Shown here piece by piece: positions 45,100-55,359 of a stretch of DNA of 64,000 nt. Under the pieces are notes generated by a model. That model saw only the letters and a program-made list of their open reading frames with translations. It was not told where the DNA came from and searched no databases. Both the position numbers and the translations under genes were made by a program. This DNA is from Camellia lanceoleosa. Taxonomy: Eukaryota > Streptophyta > Magnoliopsida > Ericales > Theaceae. The stretch is from the NCBI GenBank assembly GCA_025200525.1, contig CM045761.1:137208223-137272222 (forward strand), in the 5' to 3' direction. Every line of letters begins with the position of its first letter. Position 1 is the stretch's first letter.

Positions 45100-46440
45100 T
45101 ATCAACTTTAACTTTAACTTTGTCTTTTTTTATTTTTATTTTTAGATTGATTGGTATGGGCTTTATCAACTCAACATTTCGTACAAAACTCAAGGGGTTA
45201 GTCGAGTAGTAAATATTTGAGGATAAAATCTAAGAACTTGAGTTTGAGTTATCTCAAGGGGTTATTAGAAATTTGTCTGGTGGTAACCTTGTAATCTATG
45301 GCAAAAGGCTTGTTTGGGAAGATGGTTTAGGGCTAAAATAGTCATATACGACAAAATAGGCTGAAATAGCAAAGGGCTAAAAACATAAGGAACGATTTGT
45401 ATTTTAATTAAATCTCAGAGGGTGTATTTGAAATTACCCTTAAAAAAATTGTAAGATTGTTTATTTGTATAGCATTTTCTAAGATTTGATAATTTCTAAT
45501 TATGGAAATATTACTATATACATACTCTTACCATATACATCTCTAAGTTATGATTTTTTTTTTTTTTTTTTTTTTTTAGTTATGATCAATTTTTTTCTTT
45601 AGTTATGAATGATGAGATTTTTGGTTATGTCTTATGTATTGTTTGGTTATGACTTTTTATTTTTTTTTTTAATTTTAATTATGACTCAAAAAATATAAAA
45701 TTATATTATTAATTTTTTTAATTATAAGTTACATATGAAAGGCACTTTTCATAGTCTTTCCTTCCAATTAATATCATTATGTTGTGAAATAAAAAAAATA
45801 TTATGTTGTTGAAAAAAAGAAAAAAAAACCTAGATAAATGTTGCCATCTTGTCATCCCTGTACAAATTTTTTTGCATAGAATATGGCATTACCCAACAAA
45901 AAAGAAAAATGCTACTTTCCCAAAGATAGATGTGTATGATAGAAATTGAATTAATATATATATCTGTACCGAAAATAATATATAAATTTATTTTTTAGAT
46001 TTAATGATGTATAAATATTATAATTGGTTAATAATTAGAGAAGATATAAAAAAGAGAGTATAACCTTAGATATCTTAATTGATTGTCACATCATTGAACT
46101 TAAAAATTAGATTTAATTTTTTTTGACTTGAATAACAATGTTCTATTTGTAATAAAAGGATTTCATTATATCATCCGATGGTGGGTATAGTGATCCTTTT
46201 TAATTTAAAATAATTAAAATTTTATATTCTTATTTTATAGTCATTAAATATGAAATGCAAATCCTCCATTATATAGATGAAATAGAAAGGATCAAAATCC
46301 GTGTGACGTTCACAAATGTGTGAATTTGAATTATGGATAGATGTTTCTACATAAAATTTGAGATAAAAATTTTGGATTTATAATATCACGGAAGTAAAAA
46401 AAAATGTTTAAATTGCATTGGTCAAAAGTGAATAGATGCC
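45100..46440. other. AT-rich spacer
   Basis: Includes a one-sided M2-like fragment near 45310-45390 (TTGTTTGGGAAGATGG) and (T)26 near 45553. No gene. Confidence 0.5.
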
Positions 46441-46449
46441 ATCCCTCCC

Positions 46450-46457
46450 TATAAATA
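46450..46457 (+). promoter_or_regulatory. TATA box of the small gene
   Basis: TATAAATA in a C-rich context (CCCTATAAATACCC), about 92 bases before the first ATG (46542) and followed by an A/C-rich, CTCAAAG-containing leader typical of plant 5' UTRs. Confidence 0.6.
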
Positions 46458-46504
46458 CCCTCAATCATTTTGTTACTCACAACTCTCAAAGAAAAACAAC
46501 ACTC

Positions 46505-46508
<4 letters not shown>

Positions 46509-46541
<33 letters not shown>
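46509..46541 (+). repeat. (GA)n microsatellite in the leader
   Basis: About 16 GA units ending directly at the first ATG (46542). Confidence 0.95.
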
Positions 46542-46547
<6 letters not shown>

Positions 46548-46581
46548 GATAAGGGAGTAAGGAAAGCAAGGCCAAGGGAAG

Positions 46582-46788
46582 ATGGAAAACCAGGCAAACA
46601 ACCATGGAGAAGGTGGAGGAGAGAAAGAGCAGTACTGGTTCAAACCCAAGGAGGGTAGTGTTTTTCCAGCGAAGAAGAAATCGGTGAAGATGATGATGGT
46701 TGAACGTGCAGTTGGTGTTGGTGAAGAAGCTGACAAGAAAGACAAGCACAAGACCTACCCTGGTCATGAAGCTGACTTTGCCTCATGA
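46582..46788 (+). CDS. Small basic plant protein, unassigned (68 aa, 5' end uncertain)
   Basis: The only candidate host gene in the window. From ATG 46582 the frame is open for 68 codons to TGA 46788. Visible features are a Gly/Asn/Glu-rich start, a central EQYWFKPKEGSVFPAKKKSV with basic and Met-rich continuation (VKMMMVERAVG), and a Lys/Asp-rich tail ending TYPGHEADFAS. An upstream ATG at 46542 directly follows the (GA)n leader but opens another frame that stops after 38 codons. A one-base difference would connect it to the main frame, so the start may be obscured by an indel or an assembly error. A TATA box at 46450 and a leader support transcription. The W-F-K-P ... VFP-x-K/R pattern recalls small uncharacterised plant proteins; I cannot name it. 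Confidence 0.5.
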   Translation: MENQANNHGEGGGEKEQYWFKPKEGSVFPAKKKSVKMMMVERAVGVGEEADKKDKHKTYPGHEADFAS

Positions 46789-46932
46789 TCATTTATTACT
46801 CACAATCACACCAACACCCACACACATCATTATAATTGCATTCAGTATTTTTTTTTTTTTGTGTGTGTATACATTTGCATGTATACCCTGGTCATGAAGC
46901 TGCCTTTGCCTCATGATCATCAATTACTCACA

Positions 46933-46971
<39 letters not shown>

Positions 46972-47032
46972 CATTGTAATTGCATTCAGTACTTTTTTTT
47001 TTTTTTTTTGTGTGTCTACATTTGCATGTATG
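46756..47032 (+). repeat. Tandem duplication of the gene's 3' end and 3' UTR
   Basis: Copy 1 (46756-46883) and copy 2 (46884-47032) both start TACCCTGGTCATGAAGCTG and run through the stop codon, CATTGCATTCAGTA-type text, a poly-T, TGTGTG and ACATTTGCATGTAT. Copy 2 carries a longer (CA)n (46936-46970). Confidence 0.88.
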
Positions 47033-47950
47033 TGGGTCAGTGATGGTGATGTTATTACTGTGTGCTCTTATCTGTATTATGTTTTCCTTTGGGTGATGAA
47101 TATTTAAGTCTCCTTTGCTCTGATGCATCTTTTAGTTTCTATGTTTTATATGTAGAATATATGCGAACAACTTATCAAGCATGCATCCGGATATAACGAT
47201 ATGATAAGTATTTTGTTTTATTTTTATTTTTTTTATCGATAAAAATTAATTGTTAGTTGTTAGATATGAGAGTTAGTCTCTTCATTCTTGTAAAGTACCA
47301 AGTGCTTACCTTTTAATTCAACTCTCCCCTACGAAGAGTTGAACTCTTGACCCCTTTGAAATTTAAGCCCTTAAAAGAGATACAATGACTAAGTTAGACC
47401 TAATTGATTTTATACTTTCTAGTATTGTAACTATTTTTTAAAATTTTAGTATTAATTTAATAGTCAATAGTCAATTTTTTTCTTTTTTTCTTTTTTTTTT
47501 AATTTTTAAGTGGGTTCTATAAATTTTTTAATTCAATATTAAATTTAAATTGTTTCTATTATAATTGTTCTTTTTTTCAATTTATTTTTTATTTTTTATT
47601 TTTTTATACACCTACAAAGTGCTGTATACAAGTTTGTTTGCTTATTTAATTGTTGAAATTCTATGTTAGTATTATTAGTATATATATATATATATATATA
47701 TATTTTATAAAGTATGGATAGAGATATGAGACATAAGCAAGACACATCAAGAATATGTTAATTTGATAAATTTTGAAAAAGTAAGATATTACTTTAATCT
47801 TACTATGTTTTTTTTTTTTTTTTTAAAATTTTATATAAGAAATTAAAAACTATATATATTGAAAAACTATTCTTATATTTATTTTAACAATTATATTATA
47901 ATATTTACCAAAATTTATTACAAACAAAAATTCTTAATAGTTTGGATATA
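47033..47950. other. AT-rich spacer
   Basis: Contains the probable end of the small gene's transcript, then (TA)n at about 47678-47702 and poly-T tracts. Confidence 0.5.
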
Positions 47951-48823
47951 TGACTTAGAAGGTGCTTGATAATATAATTTAGCACTTAAAACTAAATTGA
48001 TTAAGTGATAATTAATTAAGTCCGTTTGATAATTATAATTGATATCACTTAAAAATTTAAGTGTCTCTTAAAATGTAGGGTAAAATTTAAGAAAATTTTG
48101 AAATCATATAAAACTTATTTAATTTTTACTGAATTTATAAATATTAAATATAAGTATCCATACACACTATTATAAACTCACCACTACCACCACCACCATG
48201 CCACTGCCACTGTTATCACCATTACTACCATGACTACCGCTATCACCACTACCACCATGCCACTGTCACCACTACCACCACTACTACAACCACCACCACC
48301 GTCATGCCATTGCCACTACTACTACTACTACCATCACCATCACTACCGCTATCACCACCGCCACTACTTCCACCACCACTATTACCACCACCGCTATCAT
48401 CACTACTGCTACCACTACAACCACCATGCCACTGCCGCCGCCGCTACTACTACCATCACCTTCATCACTATTGCCATTATTCTCATAAACACCACCATTG
48501 TTTACAACCACTACCACAGCTACCACCACCACCATGTCACCACCACTACCGCCACCATCACTACTATGCCATTGTCATCGTTACCATCACCACCACCACC
48601 ACCACCACCACCACGATCATAATATAAAAATTAAAATATATAATTTTAAAATAATAAATTTTAAATTTTATTTTATACATATCAAGCAATTTATTTTTAA
48701 TTCAACATTTAAATTTTTATCAAATAATTTTTCAATTTAAAAAATTAAGTATTCAGTTTTTAATACTTAATTTTCAATTTTCAATTTTCAGTTTTTAATT
48801 TTGCCAAACAGTATCTTAAAGTG
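47951..48823. mobile_element. Possible AT-rich element containing an ACC tract
   Basis: The left end AAGGTGCTTGATAATATAAT and, reversed, right end TAAGATACTGTTTGGCAAAA are loosely similar and both lead into ACTTAAAAC/AATTAAAAACTG text, a weak TIR. The ACC-type tract sits inside. Boundaries are tentative. Confidence 0.35.
48178..48616 (+). repeat. Imperfect ACC-type trinucleotide repeat tract
   Basis: About 440 bases almost entirely of CAC/ACC/ACT/ATC/GCC triplets with periodic CCATGCCACTG blocks. All three plus frames are open for long stretches only because of the repeat (Thr/His/Pro runs). Ends in (ACC)9-like repeats near 48590-48613. Confidence 0.93.
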
Positions 48824-48988
48824 TATAAGAAGTATTGGAAAGGTTTCAAAAGCATCAAATATGCATTTTATTTTTAGAAGTAAACGGAATTCATAATAAA
48901 TAACTACTAGGACATTTGGTGTTGTTTGTTTGAGATGTAAATATAAAGCTTATATAATGTATCACCAATTGTTGAGAAATTTAATATT

Positions 48989-49551
48989 ATGATAAAGAGG
49001 ATTATATGGTTCAATTTGATAAACAAAGAGCCTCCATCTAATCTTATTTTTGATATTTTATTAATTGGTGATGGCACAGGAGAAACAAAATCTCAGCCCT
49101 TGAAAACAACTCCGATTACTGGGTCTATGATGAGAATATCATCCAAAAACCTCTTGATTGATCATTTCACAAAGCTCTTCACAACATCTCTCAAATCCTT
49201 CAACTTCAAACCCATTAAACCTAGCTTCGAGTTTCCCACCATTGACCACAATACTCATTCTGAACTCTCTGCCATCCCTACTTCTGAAGAAATCAAAAAA
49301 GTTTTGTGTTCTTTCGGCCTTTGGAAAGCCCCGAGTCCGGATGGGCTTCACCCCATCTTCTTTTATAGATGTTGGGATATCGTGGGCACCTCTGTTTCGA
49401 AGGTTGTTTTGGAGGCTTTCAACAAGGGTGTCACAATCCAAATCTGAATCACACTTTCATTTGCCTCATTCCCAAAGTAGATAAACTCGAAACTATCACT
49501 CAATTTCAACCCATTGGGCTGTGCAACACTATTTATAAACTGATTACAAAG
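48989..49551 (+). pseudogene. LINE fragment 1: start of reverse transcriptase
   Basis: Carries IPTSEEIKKVLCSFGLWKAP followed by SPDGLHPIFFYRCWDIVG, the LINE RT 'P-x-P-D-G' motif. After a frameshift near 49445 it continues with NHTFICLIPKVDKLETITQF and LCNTIYKLITK. The copia element begins immediately after ITK (target site CAAAG). Confidence 0.85.
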
Positions 49552-49848
49552 TAATAACAGAGGCTGTGCTATACTTCCCAATACTGATACTGATAATGCC
49601 GAGCACCAGCATAATGCAGAGTAGCAGTTGGTTGTGTTAGTTAGTATATGTGTAGGTTAAGAGTTTTAGTGTATCTTAGTCAAAGAGTTGTGTAGGTTAG
49701 CAAAACCCCTTAACAACCTTCAGTTAGAGGTTGAGGCGGTTATCAATTGTATATAAACAATAGCACTACTGAAAGAAATGTAATTTTTTGATTTTCATAT
49801 TTTCAGTTCAATAATATCCTTCAGATTCTGTTTCTCTCTTTGTTATCA
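49552..49848 (+). repeat. Copia-1 5' LTR
   Basis: TAATAACAGAG ... CTTTGTTATCA; the termini are inverted repeats of each other except that the first dinucleotide is TA where TG is usual. TATA-like TATATAAAC lies near 49750. Confidence 0.95.
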
Positions 49849-49860
49849 TGGTATCAGAGC
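49849..49860 (+). promoter_or_regulatory. Copia-1 primer-binding site
   Basis: TGGTATCAGAGC directly after the LTR, the classical complement of plant initiator tRNA-Met. Confidence 0.93.
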
Positions 49861-49885
49861 TTTCTTAGAGCTCTCACGAGCAACA

Positions 49886-52389
49886 ATGGTGGTTCAAGCT
49901 GAGAAACCATCGATTGCTGCAAATGTTCTTCTCCTTGTTTCTAATCTTACCTCTTTGATTACTGTCAAACTTGAAAAGTCAAACTACTCCATTTGGAGAA
50001 GTCAAGTACAAAATTTCTTTGAAGCAACGAGTTGTTTGGCTATCTTGATGGATCAACCGTATGTCCTTCTGCCACAACTCTTGATTCTGAAAGGAATTCA
50101 ATTCCCAATCCTGAGTTTCTACAATGGAAATTAATTGATTCTTGTCTTCTGAGTTGTATAATTGCAACTCTTACTCCTTCAATTTTTTCTTCCATACTTC
50201 ATCTGAAGAATTGCAGAGATGTTTGGATTGCACTTGAAAAAAGGTTTACCTCCTTGTCTCGTTCTCATATTCATCAGATCAAGAATCAGTTAAGCACTAC
50301 TACAAAGAAGTCCAAGTCTATGGCAACCTATCTGCAAGAAATTAAAGATCTTGCTGAACAACTTGCTTTGGCTTCTTCTCCGATCTGTGATGAAGACCTA
50401 ATTCTCTTGGTGCTCAATGGCTTACCTGAAGAATATAATGCCTTCAAAACCACTATCCGAGCCAAATCAGAAATTCTTACAATGGAAGACCTCTGTTCTC
50501 TTTTGTGTTCTGAAGCTATACATGTTGAAAACAGTCACAAGCATGGGTCTTCTGATCTCACTGTTGCTTTCTCTGCTCCTACTTATCCAGCTACGAATCA
50601 TGCTTCAGCTGTCTCACCTGTCCCATCTAACTTTCCTCAGCAGATGTTTGGTCAATCTTCCTCTCGAAATTTCTCTTTTCAGAATAGAGGAGGACCTAGA
50701 TCTCAAGGTTCTCAGTATAGGAGTGGTAGGTACAATAATCACCGAGGCAGACGAGGAGGCAGACCTCAGAACTATGGACTGATATGTCAAATCTGTGGAA
50801 AAGGCAATCACTCTGCTTTGGAGTGTAGACATCGCCTGAACACTTCATTTCAACCAGTGTTTCCTTCTTATACCATGGGACCTTCACAATCAGCTTCCTT
50901 TCATCCTAGAGCTTTTTCTGCTCAAACTCAATTTCCTGCTATGTCTCCTACTGTGCAGGTACCTTCCACACCATGGTATGTTGATTCTGCTGCAAGTTCT
51001 CATCTCACAAATGATCTCAACAATCTTCATCTTTATCAACCGTACCAAGGCAATGATCAAGTCATGATTGGTGATGGCAATACACTTCCAATCCATAATT
51101 CTGGCACTGGTATCATATCCTCTCCTTCTTTCCAGTTTAAGCTGAATAATCTTCTTCATGTTCCACAAATTTCTTCAAATTTGTTATCTGTTCATCAGCT
51201 TACTTCTGATAACAATTGTAGTATCACTTTTGACAATGAGTCCTTTGTGATTCAGGACAAGCTTACCAACCAGATTCTCTGTAGAGGACATCATCACAAT
51301 GGTCTCTACCAGTTTCCTGCTTCGTTTTCTCCTAAAGCTTTTTCTGCTACTAGTTCTCTTGCTACTGTTTGGCATAAGCGACTAGGGCATCCTTGTTCTG
51401 CTGTTTTTCATACTATTGCTAATAAGAGTGGCTTGTCTCTTAGTCATCAAGATTGTAATACTTTTTGTCATTCTTGCTGTGTGTCTAAGAGTCATAGACT
51501 CCCTTTTGTTCTTTCTACTAATAAAACTCATGTTCCTTTTACTCTCATTCATTCAGATGTTTGGGGCCCTTTTACTCAAGTACATACTTCTTTTACCTAC
51601 TATGTTGTGTTTATTGATGATTTTAGTAATTTTACCTGGATTTATCCCCTCTCTTATAAAAGTGAAGTTTATTCTAAATTCTTAGAATTCAAATCTTATG
51701 CTGAAAATCAGTTTTCCACTTCTCTTAAAATTCTACGAACTGATGGAGGAGGAGAATATACTAGTGGTCAATTTCAGAATTTGCTTAAAACCTCTGGTAT
51801 TGTACATCAGCTGAGTTGTCCCCATACTCCATCACAAAATGGAGTTGCTGAGCGAAAGCATAGACATATTATTGAGACAACAATCACACTTCTTGATCAA
51901 TCATCAGTGCCTCTGAAATTTTGGTTTGAGACTCTTGCTACTGCTGTTTATCTGATAAATAGAATGCCCTCTCCTAAATTGGGTAATCTTAGTCCCTATG
52001 AGGTGTTATTTCAGATGGTTCCAGACTATGGTTTTCTCAGAGTTTTTGGCTGCCGTTGTTACCCCTGGTTGCGACCTTATGGTTCCCACAAATTGCAACC
52101 AAGATCCAAGGCTTGTGTCTTCATTGGTTACCATCCCAGTTATAAGGGGTATAGATGTTTGGATCCACTCTCTGGCCGAATTTATATCTCTCGCCATGTT
52201 GTGTTTGATGAACATGCTTTTCCTTTTGCCGATACTAGTTCTTCTTTACCACCTCTTCTTTCTTCCAAATCTGCTGTTAAGTCCTTCTTTTGGGGTCCTT
52301 CTTCTTTACACTCCACATCTGCTTCTAGTCATAAGTCTCCATCAGCTCTAGCTCATCAGTCTCTCAGCTCCATTCCAGATTACATTTGA
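49886..52389 (+). pseudogene. gag-pol: Copia-1 gag, protease and integrase
   Basis: ATG 49886 begins MVVQAEKPSIAANV. A frameshift near 50040 moves the reading into one long frame to 52389. Gag continues (WKLIDSCLLSCIIATLTPSI, YLQEIKDLAEQLALAS) to a zinc knuckle CQICGKGNHSALEC near 50784-50830. The protease motif is WYVDSAASSHLTND near 50974. The integrase zinc module has WHKRLGH and CHSCC. The core has D in IHSDVWGPF (about 51556), D in LRTDGGGEY (about 51740) and E in GVAERKHRHI (about 51850). The frame ends at a TGA at 52387 just after integrase, by a shift. All catalytic residues are intact. Confidence 0.92.
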
Positions 52390-54135
52390 TTCTGTTTCTA
52401 CCTCACCCACCTGCTTCTCCTCTTGCCTCGGATACTTGGTTTTATCCTGCTCCTTTATCTTCTTCGCCACCTGGTATTCACCTTACTATTCCTATACTTC
52501 CTCGTCCCACTTCTCTTTCACTTAATTCTCACCCTATGCTTACTCGGAGTAAAACAAAAGAGTCTTCTAAAGTTGGTTTCCTTCTTTGCCTCTCTTGACT
52601 CGAGCCTCGCAGTTATAAAGATGCCTTGCAATGTTCTACTTGGCATCAGTCTATGCTTGAAGAAGTTCAGGCCCTTCACACTCAAAAGACTTGGTCTCTT
52701 GTTCCTTCTTCTCCTCATCAAAATGTTGTTGGTTGTAAATGGGTTTTTCGAATCAAACGGAATTCTGATGGCTCAATTGCTAGGTACAAATCTAGACTTG
52801 TTGCTAAAGGTTATCTTCAAGAGGCTGGTGTTGATTTCTTAGACACCTTTAGCCCTGTAGCCAAGCAACCAACCATCCGGGTCTTTCTTTGTGCTGCTCT
52901 TCACTTTAATTGGACCATTAAACAGTTAGATGTTTCTAATGCCTTTCTTAATGGCAAGCTTGAAGAAGAGGTCTTTATGGCTCAACCACCTGGTTTTGAA
53001 GATCCTCAGTTTCCTACTCATGTGTGTCGGTTAAACAAGGCTCTTTATGGTCTTAAACAAGCTCCCCGAGCTTGGTTTTCTACTTTTTCTTCTTTTCTGC
53101 TTCAACTTGGTTTTCTTCCCAGTCATTGTGATAATTCCCTGTTTGTTCACTCTACTGATACTACTCTTACTTATCTCTTGGTCTATGTTGATGACATTCT
53201 TGTCACTGGGAGTTCTTCTTCTCATATTCAGTCCTTAATCTCTCAGCTTAATTCTGTTTTCTCTCTTAAAGACCTGGGTTCGCTTTCCTTTTTTCTGGGT
53301 ATTTCTGTCACTGCTTCTTCTTCTGGTTTGTTCTTATCTCAGTCTCATTATGCTTCTAAATTACTTCAGCAGGCCGGTATGACTGAATGTAAGCCTGCAC
53401 CTTCTCCTCTTAGTTCTTCTTCTTCTTCTTTATCCATCTGTCCTTCTCCAGCTTTTTCCAATCCCTCACTGTACCGAAGTCTTGTTGGTGGTTTGCAATA
53501 TTTGACAATTACTCGCCCCGATTTGGCCTTTGCTGTGAATCAGGCCTGTCAGCATCTTCAACATCCTTCTCAAGCTGACTTTGCTAAAGTTAAACGTCTT
53601 CTCAGATTTGTTCAAGGCACTTTGTCTCATGGTTTGCATTTTTCTCCTAGTTCCTTTGATATTCATGCCTTTTCCGATGCGGATTGGGCTGGTGATCCTT
53701 GTGATCGACGCTCTACCTCTGGTTTTTGTCTGTATCTGGGTTCAAATCTGGTTTCTTGGACTGCGAAGAAGCAGCCTACGGTGGCTCGGTCTTCTACTGA
53801 AGCTGAATACCGGTCCATGGCTCAAGCTGCGGCTGAGGTGTCTTGGCTACAAATGTTGCTGCATGATATGCATCTTACTTCTTACATTCGTGCTTTGGTG
53901 TGATAATTTATGCCTTATCTTTGGCTTCTAATCCATTTTTCATGCCAGACAAAACATATAGAAATTGATTATCATTTTGTTCGGAAAAAGTGGTCGCTAA
54001 GCATCTTCTTATTCGGCATGTTGCCTCTTCAGATCAGATAGCTGATGTCTTCACTAAAGCTCTTCCTGTGAGCCGTTTTCTTTTTCTCCAATCCAAGCTT
54101 CTTGTTGCTCTTCCCAACCTCAGCTTGAAGGGGGC
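52390..54135 (+). pseudogene. Copia-1 reverse transcriptase and RNase H
   Basis: In a second frame (52386 on), the segment MLTRSKTKESSK marks the usual integrase-RT linker. A TGA at about 52597 breaks the frame. RT follows from 52626: CKWVFRIKRNSDGSIARYKS, FSPVAKQPTIRVFL, DVSNAFLNGKLEEEVFM, ALYGLKQAPRAW and the catalytic VYVDDILVTG near 53185. RNase H shows SDADWAGDPCDRRSTSGFCL, ARSSTEAEYRSMAQ and, after a frameshift near 53895, KHIEIDYHFVR and IADVFTKALP. The PPT GAAGGGGG lies at 54127-54134 before the 3' LTR. Confidence 0.92.
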
Positions 54136-54432
54136 TAATAACAGAGGCTGTGCTATACTTCCCAATACTGATACTGATAATGCCGAGCACCAGCATAATG
54201 CAGAGTAGCAGTTGGTTGTGTTAGTTAGTATATGTGTAGGTTAAGAGTTTTAGTGTATCTTAGTCAAAGAGTTGTGTAGGTTAGCAAAACCCCTTAACAA
54301 CCTTCAGTTAGAGGTTGAGGCGGTTATCAATTGTATATAAACAATAGCACTACTGAAAGAAATGTAATTTTTTGATTTTCATATTTTCAGTTCAATAATA
54401 TCCTTCAGATTCTGTTTCTCTCTTTGTTATCA
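54136..54432 (+). repeat. Copia-1 3' LTR
   Basis: I see no difference from 49552-49848 over 297 bases. Followed by CAAAG. Confidence 0.95.
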
Positions 54433-54461
54433 CAAAGATCATTGTTAGAAGAGGCAATGAT

Positions 54462-54876
54462 CAGTGGCGACGCTAGGAATTTTTGTCAATGGTGTCAATC
54501 AAAAACTTAAATATCATATATCTTACAGAAAATTCACATTAATCATTATATCACCTATGGAGAAAAAAATCAATAAATTAATTTAAATTCTAAAATTATA
54601 AACAAAAATATTTCAATATATTGATACTATTGTTTAAGCAAAAAGACATGCTAATAGATGAGCTTCTACAAAAAATAGGTAAAAGTTAGAAAGTAAACTT
54701 TTTTCATTAGTGGGTTCAAAAGAGTAGGACTTAAAACTATGGGTTCAAAATTGTATTTTAGTGGATTCAATTACTAATTTTTTTCCTAAAATCTAATATT
54801 TATATAATAAATAAATAAAAAAATTCAGCCAAGGGGTTCGGGTGACACTCCTGACCAAGCCTTGGAGTCGCCCCTG
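54462..54876. mobile_element. hAT MITE inside the LINE
   Basis: 415 bases with ends CAGTGGCGACGCTAGG and, reversed, CAGGGGCGACTCCAAGG. It is flanked by perfect 8-bp duplications GCAATGAT (54454-54461 and 54877-54884). CAGTGGCG-type ends and 8-bp duplications are diagnostic of hAT. No coding. Confidence 0.9.
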
Positions 54877-55177
54877 GCAATGATAATATCAAGTAGAAGA
54901 GGCATTGATAATATCATCATTGTGCATAGCTTCAATATGAAAAAAGGAAAAGTAGGTCAAATGCTTATCAAGCTGGACTCGACCTTAAAAAAGCATATGA
55001 CAGGCTTGAATGGGACTTTATCCGCCAAGTCCTCCACTTCTTTAACTTCCCAAAAATCTGGATTGACCTTATTCTCTCCTCATCATACATGGCCATTTTT
55101 TTAATAGGGGGATCACTGACACTTTCTTTCCATCGAGAGGTATTCAACAGGGCAACCCTTTATCACTTTACATCTTT
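54877..55177 (+). pseudogene. LINE fragment 2: RT fingers and palm
   Basis: In changing frames it shows ISSRRGIDNII, MKKGKVGQMLIKLD and AYDRLEWDFIRQVLHFF, then RGIQQGNPLSLYIF. These are the LINE RT 'R-x-I-x-D-N', 'K-x-D-x-x-K-A-Y-D' and 'G-x-x-Q-G' motifs. It ends at 55177, where a MITE interrupts IF|ILCLEYLS. Confidence 0.85.
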
Positions 55178-55359
55178 GGCCAAGTTTGGGAAGACTAAAT
55201 AAGTGTATTTTTTGACTTTTTATGAAATATGAGTTGGATTTGGGTTGGGTTTGAAGTGATGTGTTAGAGAGGTGATGTGACTTAAATAAGATGATGTGAC
55301 TTAAATAAGATAGTGACTTTTTGACTTTTTGAATTTTTTTGAGGATGCCAAACTTGGTC
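55178..55359. mobile_element. MITE, family M2, inside the LINE
   Basis: GGCCAAGTTTGGGAAG and, reversed, GACCAAGTTTGGCATC, with TTT on both sides (a possible 3-bp duplication). It contains a tandem GATGTGACTTAAATAA repeat. It removes nothing from the LINE: IF and ILCLEYLS continue across. Confidence 0.8.

Larger units (their letters stand above)
49552..54432 (+). mobile_element. Copia-1: young Ty1/copia LTR retrotransposon
   Basis: Complete element with 297-base LTRs (49552-49848 and 54136-54432) that look identical base for base, a tRNA-iMet PBS, a PPT and perfect 5-bp target duplications CAAAG (49547-49551 and 54433-54437). It is inserted in the LINE RT. Gag, protease, integrase, RT and RNase H follow the Ty1/copia order. 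Despite the identical LTRs the coding region has a frameshift near 50040, a frameshift near 52385, a stop near 52597 and a frameshift near 53895. Confidence 0.95.

Noticed and set aside
48230..48627. Open frames of 107-130 codons in the ACC tract
   Set aside because: They consist of Thr/His/Pro runs imposed by the trinucleotide repeat and are open in several frames at once; no promoter or conserved protein text.
48989..49447. 152-codon frame as an independent gene
   Set aside because: It carries the LINE RT P-x-P-D-G motif and continues in later fragments.
50890..51375. Minus-strand frames within Copia-1
   Set aside because: Antisense shadows of gag-pol with no homology-like pattern, unlike the antisense gene of E1.
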